Of a stretch of DNA of 64,000 nucleotides, positions 17,280-26,563 are shown piece after piece. The stretch's first letter is position 1. The number at the start of each line of letters is the position of its first letter. Where the stretch lies: assembly GCA_019057475.1 (NCBI GenBank), contig DXJO01000007.1, positions 43,192-107,191 of the forward strand, read 5' to 3'. A model generated the notes under the pieces. It worked only from the letters and a program-made list of their open reading frames with translations, made no database searches and was not told where the DNA came from. Both the position numbers and the translations under genes were made by a program. This stretch comes from Candidatus Thorarchaeota archaeon (GTDB taxonomy: Archaea; Asgardarchaeota; Thorarchaeia; Thorarchaeales; Thorarchaeaceae).

Positions 17280-17381
17280 GCTTATTAGGAGACGGAAAAG
17301 TACTTAGTGTCACTATGTACTGCCCGGTTACAGGACTAGCGAGAATATGTTGATAAGAACCTGTGTTTAAACACTAGAGGA

Positions 17382-17744
17382 TTGTGGGAATTGAGGAAGG
17401 CGCCAAGCTTCGAAGACAGTTGGAAGGTCGAGATTAGGAGAGGAATTCTTCAATATGCAATTCTAGTCATTGTCAGTCGGCACAAAGATGATGGCATTCA
17501 CGGATATGGAATAGCTCGCGAATTGGAAAAGAAAACGGACGGTCTTCTTGAAGTTAAAGAAGGAACGTTGTACCCCATCCTGCATAGACTTCGCAAGGAG
17601 AGGCTCTTGAACGTCAGAACAGAGAAATCAGAAGCTGGACCGGTTCGTAAGGTGTATGTATTGACAGGGGACGGTGATCGGGTCTATCGGGAACTCACGC
17701 GTATTCTTGGTAGCATTTATGAAAAGTTGGAGGCTTTGCGTTGA
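17382..17744 (+). CDS. PadR-family transcriptional regulator
   Basis: This 120-residue winged-helix DNA-binding protein shows the PadR signature: a first helix with RGILQYAILVIVSR, then HGYGIARELEK, the recognition region KEGTLYPILHRLRKERLL, the beta wing, and a C-terminal helix for dimerisation (YRELTRILGSIYEKLEALR). A TTG at 17382 follows AGAGGA; a second TTG at 17391 is possible. The last codons overlap the start of the next gene (TTGA), the usual arrangement for PadR-HAAS pairs, in which the regulator commonly controls its own operon. A TATA-like tract lies near 17365. Confidence 0.88.
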   Translation: MWELRKAPSFEDSWKVEIRRGILQYAILVIVSRHKDDGIHGYGIARELEKKTDGLLEVKEGTLYPILHRLRKERLLNVRTEKSEAGPVRKVYVLTGDGDRVYRELTRILGSIYEKLEALR

Positions 17745-18208
17745 GTATGAGAGAGATTGCGGAGATTGTTGAGGACTACCTCAAGAGTGTTGGTCGAGTC
17801 CTGCCGTCAGGTTTTGAAACTGAAGACATGCTCGAGGAACTCGAGATACACATTGACGAAGCTTTTCAAGAGAAGGTTCAAAAAAACCCTCAGGCCAGCA
17901 AAGTCGATCTCTTGAGAGAGGTGTTGAACGATCTGGGTGAGCCAAAGGAGATAGCTGAGGAGTTCAAAAGAACTGGCATTCATCTTCAGGAGCAGGAGGA
18001 ATACAAAAAGAGAATATTCCGGCTGGTGGTGCGATTCATCATCAACATGGTTGTGGTTGTTGCTGCATCATGGTTCGTGTCAAACCTCCCCGATGCTGGG
18101 ATATCCTTCTATTGGGCACTTGGTGTGCTTCTTGTGTTTGGTCTTTTTGAGTGGTTCATCCGAGTTTGGCAGATGCGAGAAGCTGGTCGGATAGATGTAC
18201 AAAACTAG
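17741..18208 (+). CDS. HAAS-domain (DUF1700-like) membrane protein
   Basis: This 155-residue protein has an N-terminal helical HAAS-type domain (about 1-75, with the conserved LNDLGEPKEIAEEF end) followed by a basic linker and two predicted transmembrane helices (about 88-110 and 118-138). HAAS proteins typically pair with PadR regulators in bacteria and are thought to act as membrane signalling partners. The TTG at 17741 is preferred over the ATG at 17747 because GGAGG lies seven bases upstream of it and it overlaps the PadR stop. Its partner and trigger are unknown. Confidence 0.78.
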   Translation: MSMREIAEIVEDYLKSVGRVLPSGFETEDMLEELEIHIDEAFQEKVQKNPQASKVDLLREVLNDLGEPKEIAEEFKRTGIHLQEQEEYKKRIFRLVVRFIINMVVVVAASWFVSNLPDAGISFYWALGVLLVFGLFEWFIRVWQMREAGRIDVQN

Positions 18209-18223
18209 GAGATAGCAGCGAAC

Positions 18224-19261
18224 CTAATCGAAGACCTCTACAAAGCTCTCCAAGTACTTCTTCTGTTCCTTAGTGGGCTTTTTGGGAATGTGGATCTTGA
18301 CTCGCACCCGCTGGTCACCTTGTCGCCCATCTTGGGCATGCACGCCTTTTCCCCTCAGGCGAAGAATCGTGCCACCCTTTGTGCCCTTCTTGATCTTCAT
18401 CTTGCTTGTGCCCCACATCGTAGGTACATCAACATCGCCCCCGAGTACCGCCACCGAGAAGGGTATGTCCATCTCCATGTAGACATGCAACCCACGACGC
18501 ACGAATTGCTTGTGGCGCTTAACTGAGAATATCACGATCAGATCGCCATTGAGGCCGCCACGTGCTCCCGCATCTCCACCGCCCTGAATACGCTGACCCA
18601 TGCTATCCTCTACACCAGGTGGTATTGGAACTGTGATCTCCATTCGTTTCGATTGTAGCCCGGTTCCGCGGCACGTCTTGCATGGGCTGTCGATAATCTC
18701 TCCAAGACCTCTGCAGCTTGGGCAAGTTTGTGCTACCGTCATGAATCCTCCCATGGACCGCATGACTTGGCCTTGACCTTGGCACGTAGGACATCTTTTG
18801 GGGGTGGTCCCAGGTTGGGCACCTGAAGCGCCACAGGTTTCACACCGCTCCTTTCGTTTGAATGCGATTTCCTTTTCGGTGCCAAAGAACGCCTCTTCAA
18901 AGGTGAGCCGTATCGTTATCCTGAGAGTCCTGCCCGGTGGCGGTCCGGCTCGGCCTCTCTGGCCAAAACCACCAAAGCCTCCAAATCCTCGGAATATCTG
19001 GCTGAACAGGTCGCCAAAACCTTCCATGTTGATGCTCTGGAAGTCTGCAGTACCGTACCGATCGTAGTTTGAGCGCTTCTCAGGATCACTCAGAACAGTG
19101 TAGGCTTCATTGATACGTTTCAGCTTTTCTTCGGATTCTTTGCTGTCGGGATTCCTGTCGGGGTGATGTTTCTTGGCTAGATTCCGGTAAGCCCGTTTGA
19201 TTTCATCTTGGGTGCTACTCTTGCTGACACCCAAAATGTTGTAGTAATCATTCTCAGCCAA
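18224..19261 (-). CDS. dnaJ: Chaperone DnaJ (Hsp40)
   Basis: This co-chaperone stimulates the DnaK ATPase and delivers substrates. Its 345 residues comprise an N-terminal J domain with HHPDRNPDSKESEEKLK (HPD motif), a Gly/Phe-rich linker (GFGDLFSQIFRGFGGFGGFG), and the zinc centre with four CxxCxGxG-type repeats: CETCGASG, CPTCQGQG, CPSCRGLG and CKTCRGTG. A C-terminal substrate domain follows. It is a type I DnaJ, slightly shorter than the bacterial one. It is the last gene of the grpE-dnaK-dnaJ operon, 23 bases after dnaK. Archaea are thought to have acquired this system from bacteria. Confidence 0.96.
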   Translation of the reverse strand: MAENDYYNILGVSKSSTQDEIKRAYRNLAKKHHPDRNPDSKESEEKLKRINEAYTVLSDPEKRSNYDRYGTADFQSINMEGFGDLFSQIFRGFGGFGGFGQRGRAGPPPGRTLRITIRLTFEEAFFGTEKEIAFKRKERCETCGASGAQPGTTPKRCPTCQGQGQVMRSMGGFMTVAQTCPSCRGLGEIIDSPCKTCRGTGLQSKRMEITVPIPPGVEDSMGQRIQGGGDAGARGGLNGDLIVIFSVKRHKQFVRRGLHVYMEMDIPFSVAVLGGDVDVPTMWGTSKMKIKKGTKGGTILRLRGKGVHAQDGRQGDQRVRVKIHIPKKPTKEQKKYLESFVEVFD

Positions 19262-19284
19262 TCTACGTCACCCAAACAAGGATT

Positions 19285-21159
19285 CTAGTCGAGGTCCTCA
19301 AAATCAACGTCAACTACGTCTTCGTCATCTGAGTCCTTCGACTTTGTCTTTTCACTACCTGGCATCTGGGTTGCATCAAAGCCCATCTTACTTGGGTCCA
19401 TTCCAGCCGCGCCCGGTCCCTGAGCACCGTAGGCCTTCTCTGATATCTTGAATATCACTTGCTGCAGTGCGTCTGTTCCGGTCTTCATCTTCTCGTAGTC
19501 ATCCGCTTCGATGGCTTTCTTGAGACCCTCAGACTCCTTCTCGAACTCCGTCTTGAGGTCTGCAGGGACCTTATCGCCGAGATCCTTCAGTAGCTTCTCT
19601 CCCTGGTAGACCATCTGATCTGCATTGTTCTTGGTTTCCACCTGTGCTTTCCTCTTAGCGTCTTCTTCAGAGTACTTCTCCGCATCCTGTACCATTCTCG
19701 CAACGTCGCCATCAGATAGGTTAGTGCTTGCAGTGATGGTCATGGACTGCTCGTTACCTGTTGCCTTATCCTTGGCTGCGACGTTGACAATGCCATTGGC
19801 ATCTATGTCAAATGTGACTTCAATCTGTGGGATGCCTCTGGGTGCAGGCGGGATACCAACTAGCTGGAAACGCCCAAGGGTCATGTTGTCCGCAGCCATT
19901 GGACGCTCGCCCTGCACAACGCGGATATCGACGGCGGTCTGGTGGTCTGCAGCAGTAGAGAAAATCTGACTCTTCCGCGTCGGAATCGTAGTGTTCTTGT
20001 CGATAAGAGGTGTTGCTACACCGCCCAGTGTTTCAATGCCAAGTGTCAGCGGAGTGACGTCGAGCAGAAGAATATCTGTGACTTCTCCAGACAGCACACC
20101 TGCCTGTGCGGCCGCACCCAATGCGACACATTCGTCTGGATTGATGCTCTTATCCCCTACTTTGCCGAACATGGCACGGATAATGTCCTGAATCATTGGC
20201 ATCCTCGTAGCACCTCCAACTAGAAGTATCTTATCGATGCCTTCTGGTTCGACCTTGGCATCAGTGAGGGCTTGTCTAATTGGACCCAGTGTGGCCTGTA
20301 CCAAGTCATCTGTCATCTGCTCAAGCTTTGCCCGCGTGAGGTCTAGATTCAGATGCTTTGGACCACTCTGGTCAGCGGTTATGTAAGGAAGGTTGATTGT
20401 TGTCTGTTTGACAGTAGAGAGCTCGATCTTCGCCTGCTCAGCAGCATCCTTGATTCTCTGCATAGCAGATAGGTCCTTTGAGATGTCCATGCCAGTCGCT
20501 TTCTTGAACTCCGCAATCATCCAGTCCATGACACACTGATCCCAATCATCGCCTCCCAACTGGGTATTGCCACTTGTGGAGAGTACCTCATAGACTTCTT
20601 CACCAATTTCGAGTATCGATACATCAAAGGTACCACCTCCGAGGTCGTAAACAAGGACCTTTAGTTCCTCATCCTTGTCAAGACCATAGGCCAGAGCTGA
20701 TGCTGTGGGTTCATTAACAATTCTTAGAACCTCAAGACCAGCAATCGTCCCCGCGTCCTTCGTTGCTTGCCGTTGACTATCGTTGAAATATGCAGGCACC
20801 GTGATGACAGCCTGCACGACCTTCTGTCCTAGAAACGCTTCTGCATCTTTCTTCATTTTAGCCAGGATCATTGCGGAGATCTCTTGTGGAGTGTATTCCT
20901 TATCTCCAATCTTCACTTTGTAATCCTGCCCCATCTTGCGCTTTATTGACCGGACTGTCCTTTCTGGCAAAGAAACTGCTTGTCTCTTTGCAAGCTCCCC
21001 AACAACAATCTCTCCATTTGGCATGATTCCCACGACTGACGCAGTGAGCCGTTTGCCTTCCGCGTTAGGGATTATCGTGGGCGTCCCGGCTTCCATGTAG
21101 GCAATGCCGCTATTGGTGGTTCCCAAGTCTATGCCGACAACTATGGTTTTCTTTGACAT
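19285..21159 (-). CDS. dnaK: Chaperone DnaK (Hsp70)
   Basis: This ATP-driven folding chaperone has 624 residues. It opens with the phosphate-1 motif [13 protein letters not shown]. Further Hsp70 signatures are [34 protein letters not shown] and [14 protein letters not shown]. The substrate domain begins around the [14 protein letters not shown] segment, and a helical lid and an acidic tail ending DVDFEDLD follow. The length is typical. The gene starts two bases after grpE ends and is followed by dnaJ, so the three are one transcript. Confidence 0.97.
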   Translation of the reverse strand: MSKKTIVVGIDLGTTNSGIAYMEAGTPTIIPNAEGKRLTASVVGIMPNGEIVVGELAKRQAVSLPERTVRSIKRKMGQDYKVKIGDKEYTPQEISAMILAKMKKDAEAFLGQKVVQAVITVPAYFNDSQRQATKDAGTIAGLEVLRIVNEPTASALAYGLDKDEELKVLVYDLGGGTFDVSILEIGEEVYEVLSTSGNTQLGGDDWDQCVMDWMIAEFKKATGMDISKDLSAMQRIKDAAEQAKIELSTVKQTTINLPYITADQSGPKHLNLDLTRAKLEQMTDDLVQATLGPIRQALTDAKVEPEGIDKILLVGGATRMPMIQDIIRAMFGKVGDKSINPDECVALGAAAQAGVLSGEVTDILLLDVTPLTLGIETLGGVATPLIDKNTTIPTRKSQIFSTAADHQTAVDIRVVQGERPMAADNMTLGRFQLVGIPPAPRGIPQIEVTFDIDANGIVNVAAKDKATGNEQSMTITASTNLSDGDVARMVQDAEKYSEEDAKRKAQVETKNNADQMVYQGEKLLKDLGDKVPADLKTEFEKESEGLKKAIEADDYEKMKTGTDALQQVIFKISEKAYGAQGPGAAGMDPSKMGFDATQMPGSEKTKSKDSDDEDVVDVDFEDLD

Positions 21160-21161
21160 GT

Positions 21162-21779
21162 TTATTCACTATCCATTTCTGAGCTCTCATTAGCATCTTC
21201 TTCAATTTCACTGGCAGAGGGACTCTCGTGTCGGTTCACACGAACCATCGCGGGTCTTAGAACCTTTTCCCTTAGCATGTATCCCTTTTGATAGACCTCG
21301 ACCACTTTACCATCGGGCAGGTCAGGATTAGAGGTTCTGCTAGCAGCATGCTGGTAGTAGGGATCAAACTCTTTGTTCAAAGACTCAATCGGCCGAACAT
21401 CCTCCAGAGAGAGGATTTTGCTAATCTGTCGCTCGATTGCACCTATGCCCTCTTTGGCCGCAGCAGGGTCTTTCTTGAAGTCGACCTCCATTGCGCGCTC
21501 AATGTTATCATAGACTTCAAGCAGTTTAAGAAGAACTCCTTCCCTGGCGAACTTGGCGGCCTCTTCAAATCTACCGTCTATGCGCTTCTTGTAGTTCTCG
21601 AATTCCGCCTGCAGCCTCTGGAGTCGGTCCAGAAGATCGTTGGCCTGGGCTTCATCTTCATCAAGGTCCTGCTCAGGCTTTTTCTCAGGAAGCGCTTCAA
21701 AAGATTCAGCGTTACTGAGCGCTCCTTCCTCTTCAGGAGTAACATCTGCTTCCTGACGTTCTTCATTATTCTCCGGCAT
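21162..21779 (-). CDS. grpE: Nucleotide exchange factor GrpE
   Basis: This 205-residue exchange factor promotes ADP release from DnaK. It has an acidic, Glu-rich N-terminus, a long coiled-coil helix ([20 protein letters not shown] at about 49-68) and a compact beta domain ([29 protein letters not shown]). The ATG at 21779 starts [13 protein letters not shown]. It is first in the heat-shock operon, and the upstream 120 bases hold three palindromes that may control it. Confidence 0.94.
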   Translation of the reverse strand: MPENNEERQEADVTPEEEGALSNAESFEALPEKKPEQDLDEDEAQANDLLDRLQRLQAEFENYKKRIDGRFEEAAKFAREGVLLKLLEVYDNIERAMEVDFKKDPAAAKEGIGAIERQISKILSLEDVRPIESLNKEFDPYYQHAASRTSNPDLPDGKVVEVYQKGYMLREKVLRPAMVRVNRHESPSASEIEEDANESSEMDSE

Positions 21780-21838
21780 TTTCGGTCACTCTGCCTGTCC
21801 ATAGATGACTCTAGCAAGCATAGCATGCACAGAAGTGC

Positions 21839-21903
21839 GCCGAGTTTAAAACATCGGCTGGGTTTGTTGCTGGATTGCAGCAATTCCCCCGGGTGACTCA
21901 CCC
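21839..21903. promoter_or_regulatory. Three adjacent palindromes upstream of grpE
   Basis: From the gene outward these are GCCGA-n10-TCGGC (21839-21858) centred on TTTAAA, which doubles as the minus-strand TATA-like box; ATTGCAGCAAT (21874-21884); and GGGTGACTCACCC (21891-21903). They are spaced roughly 17-26 bases centre to centre. The first overlapping the TATA box suits a repressor that blocks TBP binding, as archaeal heat-shock regulators do. Which protein binds is unknown. Confidence 0.5.
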
Positions 21904-21995
21904 AAAAGCTCGGTTTTCCCAAAATAAGGCTTTCGACTTGACCACGCTATGCAGAATCGTTGTTCCTCTTTGTGCAGAGTAGCAACCGAAAACAA

Positions 21996-22003
21996 CTTTT
22001 ATG
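21996..22003 (+). promoter_or_regulatory. TATA box of the sirtuin gene, probably leaderless
   Basis: An A-rich BRE-like stretch (CGAAAACAAC) precedes CTTTTATG. The usual 25-base offset puts the transcript start at about 22025, essentially at the ATG (22027), and no ribosome site is present. A leaderless mRNA is therefore expected. Confidence 0.5.
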
Positions 22004-22026
22004 CTGATGCCTAACAACCCGATGCA

Positions 22027-22779
22027 ATGCGCGATGAAAATGCTCTCGAGCAAGCAAAGAAACTTGTGGCCGCCGCCAAGAAGATCTCAGCACTGACCGG
22101 TGCTGGAATCAGTGTTGATTCAGGGATTCCCGACTTTCGATCCGAAGGGGGAATCTGGGAACGTTTCGACCCGTATGAATACGGCACTTACGACTCATTC
22201 CTAAATGACCCATCGAAATTTTGGACTATGGGACGGGAGCTTGCTAAGGTGATGCTCAAAGCAAAGCCAAATCCCGCTCACATAGCTCTAGCGGAACTGG
22301 AGCAGACAGGAAAGCTGCTAGGAGTCATAACACAGAACATAGACAATCTGCATCAAGCAGCAGGGAACACCAATGTCGTCGAACTGCATGGCAGTTACCT
22401 TCGCGCACACTGCATGGAATGCAAGACAGATTACGTTGGCGAGGAAGTTCATCAGCGCGTTGCGGATGGTGAGATACCTCCTAGATGCGAGAAATGTGGA
22501 GGGGTCCTGAAGTCGGAGGCAGTACTCTTCGGCGAACCGATGCCTGAAGGCCCAATGGCAAGGGCGGTCGATATCTGCAATGATACTGACCTGATGCTGG
22601 TCATCGGAACTAGCTTGAGTGTATACCCGGCAGCGTTTCTTCCGCAGTTGGCCAAGAACTCGGGAGCAAAAGTGATTCTCATCAATCTCGAAGGCGCGAA
22701 TCGTGACGATGTTGCGGATGTTATCCTGATGGGAAAAGCAAGCGACGTAGTTCCGAGATTGTTTGGTAGCTCCGAGTAG
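22027..22779 (+). CDS. NAD-dependent protein deacylase, Sir2 family
   Basis: This sirtuin of 250 residues removes acyl groups from lysines using NAD+. The motifs are complete: TGAGISVDSGIPDFRSEGG (NAD binding), TQNIDNLHQAAG, the catalytic His in VELHGSYLR, a zinc module CMECKTDY ... CEKCGG, and GTSLSVYPAAFLPQ. The residues after the GIPDFR motif lack the class III (SIRT5-like) Tyr/Arg pair in an obvious place, so a deacetylase is more likely, but I cannot be sure. Possible targets are chromatin proteins or acyl-CoA synthetases; the neighbours give no clue. Confidence 0.94.
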   Translation: MRDENALEQAKKLVAAAKKISALTGAGISVDSGIPDFRSEGGIWERFDPYEYGTYDSFLNDPSKFWTMGRELAKVMLKAKPNPAHIALAELEQTGKLLGVITQNIDNLHQAAGNTNVVELHGSYLRAHCMECKTDYVGEEVHQRVADGEIPPRCEKCGGVLKSEAVLFGEPMPEGPMARAVDICNDTDLMLVIGTSLSVYPAAFLPQLAKNSGAKVILINLEGANRDDVADVILMGKASDVVPRLFGSSE

Positions 22780-22854
22780 GACATCAGCATCCCAGCAGAA
22801 ACCACTGCCCAGTCACACTTCCTTCATGCGAACTCCTTAAACGGGCCTAGTTCC

Positions 22855-23841
22855 ATGCATTTTCGGCAGGTCATGAAGGCTAATCCATGGACACTGGCTA
22901 GTCTTGGTCAGCTGTCGATACTATTGGAGGCAAGCTCTCCCAAACCAGGCAATGTTAACCGCCTGCAGCCTTTTTCGGACACGGATTATCGCCATTTCCT
23001 TGCTAGTGCATCACTAATGAGCCGGGGACTTCATTTAGCGGCTTCAAGGGGGGTAGCCCTTGCAGAAGACAAGTTGAAGCCAGAGGAGGTCAGGCTAGGT
23101 GAGATCATTTTAAGATGCGCAGAAGACGTTTTCACAGGGGTCAACAAAAGGAACACAATCTTGGGTACGATTCTGTTGCACGTTCCTCTGATTGTTAGTT
23201 CAGCAGCAGTTGTGCACCATGAATCGTGTTTTTCCGTGAAAGGAATCGCGCCCTGGATTAGAAAGGTCCTTGATCATACAACACCTGAAGACACCATCGA
23301 CACGTATAGAGCATTTCACCTGTCCAACCTGGGAGGGGAGATGCACAAGGAAGCTGGCACATGGACCGAGTTCCATGACCGCTATGATATCCGGAATCCA
23401 AGTGTCTTCGACAATATTAGAGAAGATGAAATATCACTGCATCAACTCTTTCGTGCATCTGCCTCAGTTGATGAAATAAGCAGAGAGTGGTCTGAATACT
23501 TCACGCCCACATTGTGCGAGGTATATCCTCGGCTCGAACGATATTCTGTGGGGCTCGAGGACTTGGAAGAGGGCATAGTGAAGCTTTTCGTGTGGCTTCT
23601 GTCGCAGCGCCCCGATGGACTAATTGTGAAAAAAGCAGGTCCCGTACGCGCCGAGGAAGTCAGAGTTCTAGCTGAAAAGACCATAAGAGAGTCTGGAGTC
23701 GCAGATGGAGCTAAGCTTATGCTTTTACTTGATAAGAAGCTGAGAGAGGAAGGAAACCTGCTGAATCCAGGTACGACTGCAGACCTTGTTTCTGCAGCGA
23801 TACTTTGCAAACTTGTGGCTGGAGAATTCCCGTGTGTCTAG
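22855..23841 (+). CDS. Triphosphoribosyl-dephospho-CoA synthase (CitG/MdcB) family protein
   Basis: This 328-residue protein shows the CitG fold landmarks: SILLEASSPKPGNVNR near residues 23-38, FLASASLMSRG, NTILGTILLHVPL, and the C-terminal LLDKKLREEGNLLNPGTTAD segment typical of the family. In bacteria the enzyme makes the CoA-derived prosthetic group of citrate or malonate lyase. In archaea without those lyases the substrate is unknown, and a role in nucleotide-cofactor synthesis has been proposed for homologs. The ATG at 22855 is used; the ATG at 22873 is an alternative with an AGGT very close by. No lyase genes are nearby. Confidence 0.85.
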   Translation: MHFRQVMKANPWTLASLGQLSILLEASSPKPGNVNRLQPFSDTDYRHFLASASLMSRGLHLAASRGVALAEDKLKPEEVRLGEIILRCAEDVFTGVNKRNTILGTILLHVPLIVSSAAVVHHESCFSVKGIAPWIRKVLDHTTPEDTIDTYRAFHLSNLGGEMHKEAGTWTEFHDRYDIRNPSVFDNIREDEISLHQLFRASASVDEISREWSEYFTPTLCEVYPRLERYSVGLEDLEEGIVKLFVWLLSQRPDGLIVKKAGPVRAEEVRVLAEKTIRESGVADGAKLMLLLDKKLREEGNLLNPGTTADLVSAAILCKLVAGEFPCV

Positions 23842-23918
23842 CTCAGAACTTCGTTGAATAAGACAACGACTGGGATTAGCATGAAGGATGGTTGAAGGGA
23901 ATCAGCGCGACCCTGTTT

Positions 23919-24242
23919 CTACATGAGAAATTGACGGAAGATATGCTCGTACTTCGTACGAATCTCTCTCGCTCTGTCTGTGTCTGCCAAGTAGAGCGGT
24001 TGGCGCATGTCGTTAAGATTCGGGACCTTTCTGCAAAGTTGGTGGCCCAGGAGTTTGCGAAGGGCAAAGGAAACTGTTCGAGGAGCTAGGTCGACCTTGC
24101 TACTGAGGTCCTTTGGAGTCATAGGACCATCCACAGCTAGATGATTCAGAACTATGATTGCACTTCTTGGGAGGTCGAAATTAATACTCAACTTATCTAC
24201 CCTATGAGTCCGTTCTCTGCGCAGCCTCGTTATATATCCCAC
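23919..24242 (-). CDS. Small winged-helix regulator (MarR-like)
   Basis: About 107 residues with one winged-helix domain: LPRSAIIVLNHLAVDG, then PMTPKDLSSKVDLAPRTVSF as the helix-turn-helix, and a short wing before LYLADTDRAREI. It resembles compact MarR/TrmB-type archaeal regulators. The start is uncertain. The GTG at 24242 lies within about 15 bases of a TATA-like CTTTATATTC, so an internal TTG near residue 18 is possible. It is divergent from the 2-hydroxyacid dehydrogenase gene across about 150 bases, so it may regulate that gene or itself. Confidence 0.65.
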   Translation of the reverse strand: MGYITRLRRERTHRVDKLSINFDLPRSAIIVLNHLAVDGPMTPKDLSSKVDLAPRTVSFALRKLLGHQLCRKVPNLNDMRQPLYLADTDRAREIRTKYEHIFRQFLM

Positions 24243-24394
24243 GGCTCTGAATATAAAGCATAAGATGAACGCATGGTCTTGCAGTGGCGCGTGCTTACTA
24301 AATTATGAACTCGCAATAGTAGGATTCAAGTGGCAAAATGCGCGTTAAACTAAAACACTCACGGCTTTGGCCATCCAGGAGGCGTTAGGAACAG

Positions 24395-25387
24395 TTGAAG
24401 GAGAAGGTGTTTGTAACAAGAGAGATCCCGTCTGAGGGATTGGATATCATCAGAAGCAATTTTGAAACCACAGTCTGGCAGCCAGAAGTGCCCCCCACAC
24501 AAAATGAGATAGTGGAGAAGGCAAAAGACTGCGCAGGGCTCGTGACTCTGCTCACCGATCCGATAGATTCCGTAGTCCTTCAATCATTGCCCGATCTGAA
24601 GGTGATTGCGCAATACGCCGTCGGGTTTGATAATATCGATGTTGAATTTGCAACATCTCGAGGAATTGTTGTTACCAACACGCCCGGAGTCCTCACAGAA
24701 ACAACAGCGGACCTTACTTGGGCGCTCATAATGGCATCAGCAAGGGGGATACCCCAGGCAGACCGCTATGTCAAGGAAGGAAAATGGAAGGTGGGATGGG
24801 GACCTATGATGCTGCTAGGCAATGATGTCTATGGCGCAACGCTCGGTGTGATTGGAATGGGCAGGATTGGCAGCGCCGTTGCGCACAGAGCCAAGGGGTT
24901 CTCGATGAAAATCCTGTATGTTGACGTCTTTGAAAATGAAACAACAAGAAGTGTTGAGAGAGAGTTTGGAGCATCAAGAACTGATTTGGAAACGCTTCTG
25001 AGAGAAGCCGACATTGTTACAATCCATGTCCCCCTAAATCCTGACACAAGGGAAATGATAGGCGAGAAAGAGCTAAGCATGATGAAACCGGGCGCAGTGC
25101 TCGTTAACACGTCGAGAGGGGCAGTCATTAATGAAGCTGCACTTGCAGATGCTCTTCGATCCGGACATCTCCGCGGCGCTGGATTGGACGTATTCAACGA
25201 GGAACCACTTCAAGCGGACAGTCCGCTCCTCGAACTCCGAAATGTTATACTGACTCCACATATCGCCAGTGCCAGCTTCGCTACGAGAGCTAGAATGGCA
25301 ACCATGTGCGCAGAGAACCTGACTGCAGCCCTCGGGAGAGAGAGACCGCCAAACATTGTGAACCCAGAGGTGTTGAATGTTGATTGA
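24395..25387 (+). CDS. D-isomer 2-hydroxyacid dehydrogenase (glyoxylate/hydroxypyruvate reductase type)
   Basis: This NAD(P)H-dependent reductase of 2-oxoacids has 330 residues. The Rossmann motif is GVIGMGRIGSAVAHRA. The catalytic residues are visible: Arg in NTSRGAVINEAAL, Glu in DVFNEEPLQ and His in LTPHIASAS. The sequence resembles archaeal glyoxylate reductases (start KVFVTREIPSEGLDIIR, then TPGVLTETTADL). The start is a TTG at 24395 with an AGGAGGC upstream. It overlaps the first codons of a broken nitroreductase gene that follows in the same direction, which implies one former operon. Confidence 0.9.
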   Translation: MKEKVFVTREIPSEGLDIIRSNFETTVWQPEVPPTQNEIVEKAKDCAGLVTLLTDPIDSVVLQSLPDLKVIAQYAVGFDNIDVEFATSRGIVVTNTPGVLTETTADLTWALIMASARGIPQADRYVKEGKWKVGWGPMMLLGNDVYGATLGVIGMGRIGSAVAHRAKGFSMKILYVDVFENETTRSVEREFGASRTDLETLLREADIVTIHVPLNPDTREMIGEKELSMMKPGAVLVNTSRGAVINEAALADALRSGHLRGAGLDVFNEEPLQADSPLLELRNVILTPHIASASFATRARMATMCAENLTAALGRERPPNIVNPEVLNVD

Positions 25388-25691
25388 TGACTGTAGCAGC
25401 ATGTTAGAATCAAGAATCTCGATTCGTAAGTTTAGGAAAGCCACAATCCCCGATAATGACATCAACGAGATTATCGAGATTGGTACCAAAGCTCCCTCGG
25501 CGGGCAACTGTCAGCCTTGGAGAATTGTTGTTGTGAAGGATGCAGCTACCCGCGAAAAGTTGGCTGAGGCGGCGTGGGGTCAGGGCTTCGTAGCGAAGGC
25601 GCCGGTCATATTGGCAGTCTGTGCGGTGCCCGCCGAATCAAAGGAGAGGTATAGCGAAAGAGTCGCAGTGAGAAAGAAATTAGAAAAATGA
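25377..25691 (+). pseudogene. Nitroreductase, 5' fragment interrupted by a TnpB element
   Basis: About 90 residues match the start of the FMN-dependent nitroreductase family: SRISIRKFRKATIP (the RRS.R.F motif) and APSAGNCQPWRIVVVKD. The similarity ends near residue 93 (AVPAESKERYSER) and the frame stops at 25691, where the TnpB element begins. Native enzymes continue for about another 80 residues. The start is either the TTG at 25377, overlapping the upstream gene, or the ATG at 25401. The 3' end of the same gene survives at 26564-26724. Confidence 0.8.
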
Positions 25692-26557
25692 AGGCGGAGG
25701 TCCACGATCTCAGGGGCAGCCGTCGGTGTGCTCCTCCAAGACTTCTAGTTAAGGGACAGAGGGTCACGCTCCAAGTCCCATTCTTACCTCCTAATGAGGA
25801 AATGCTCAACGATGTCATTGGTGAGCAGACTTATGATGCACTCGCAGGGGCTGACAGAGGAATCAGAGTTCCAATGGCTCTCTCAGTGCTCAACGAAGGT
25901 CAGTATGAAGACAGGCTAGTGTCATGCAACCATCTTATTGACAAGAGAGAGCGACTTAGAAAGCAAGCATATGCGCTCAATTCACAGATTGATAGGAAGA
26001 GAAACAACTGGGAGAAGAAACGGAAGGGATCGTTGCCCACAGTGGTTCTAAGGAAGCAGCGTCACCTTGATGCACTGTGGAGAAAAGTTCGTCGTCTCGA
26101 CCGTGAGGTAGCCCGGCAGGTTGCTTCTGAAACTGTCTGGTGGTGTGAACAGCATAATGTCAAGACCCTGTTCTTCGAGGACTTGAGGAGTTATCAAGCT
26201 CCCGGAGGACGGGGCGACCTATCATGGGCGCTGAATACAAACCTGTGGGGAAGGATATTCGATACAGTGAGGTATATGCGTGAAGCCCTAGGCCATAGAT
26301 ATGGTGGCCTCTGGAGCGTCAATCCATACCATACAAGCAAGAGGTGCCATGTGTGCGGTAAGGTGGGAATCAGAGTAGAGGGTAAGTCCTCAACCACTCA
26401 GAGAATGGGAGGAGAGTACTTCTATTGCTCCCACTGTCAGACCCACATGCATGCAGACCTGAACGCTGCGCGAAACATAATTCATGTTCAATCAAGGTCC
26501 AGTGCCGCTCCTGGACGGACAAATGTGGCATGTCCATGTTTGTCCAATTTACAATGA
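25688..26557 (+). CDS. tnpB: TnpB (IS200/IS605 OrfB) RNA-guided nuclease, N-terminally truncated
   Basis: This transposon-encoded, RuvC-like nuclease of the IS605 OrfB family is the ancestor group of Cas12. The open frame covers the last ~289 residues. The RuvC acidic residues are visible: Asp in AGADRGIRVPM, Glu in LFFEDLRSY and Asp in HMHADLNAARNII. A zinc ribbon lies between them (CHVCGKVG ... CSHCQ). Full TnpBs have about 370-420 residues. The N-terminal wedge/REC part is missing here and upstream frames carry stops, so it is probably inactive. No TnpA is present. It sits inside a nitroreductase gene. Confidence 0.88.
   Translation: MKAEVHDLRGSRRCAPPRLLVKGQRVTLQVPFLPPNEEMLNDVIGEQTYDALAGADRGIRVPMALSVLNEGQYEDRLVSCNHLIDKRERLRKQAYALNSQIDRKRNNWEKKRKGSLPTVVLRKQRHLDALWRKVRRLDREVARQVASETVWWCEQHNVKTLFFEDLRSYQAPGGRGDLSWALNTNLWGRIFDTVRYMREALGHRYGGLWSVNPYHTSKRCHVCGKVGIRVEGKSSTTQRMGGEYFYCSHCQTHMHADLNAARNIIHVQSRSSAAPGRTNVACPCLSNLQ
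26490..26546 (+). mobile_element. TnpB element right end / omegaRNA-type hairpins
   Basis: Two stacked inverted repeats overlap the 3' end of tnpB. GTCCAG (26497-26502) pairs with CTGGAC (26511-26516), and directly after it GGACAAA (26517-26523) pairs with TTTGTCC (26539-26545). TnpB guide RNAs (omegaRNA) are transcribed from this position, and the element's right end hairpin lies here. The same pair of hairpins occurs again at 33.36-33.41 kb. The element ends before 26564, where nitroreductase coding resumes. Confidence 0.6.
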
Positions 26558-26563
26558 ACGGTA

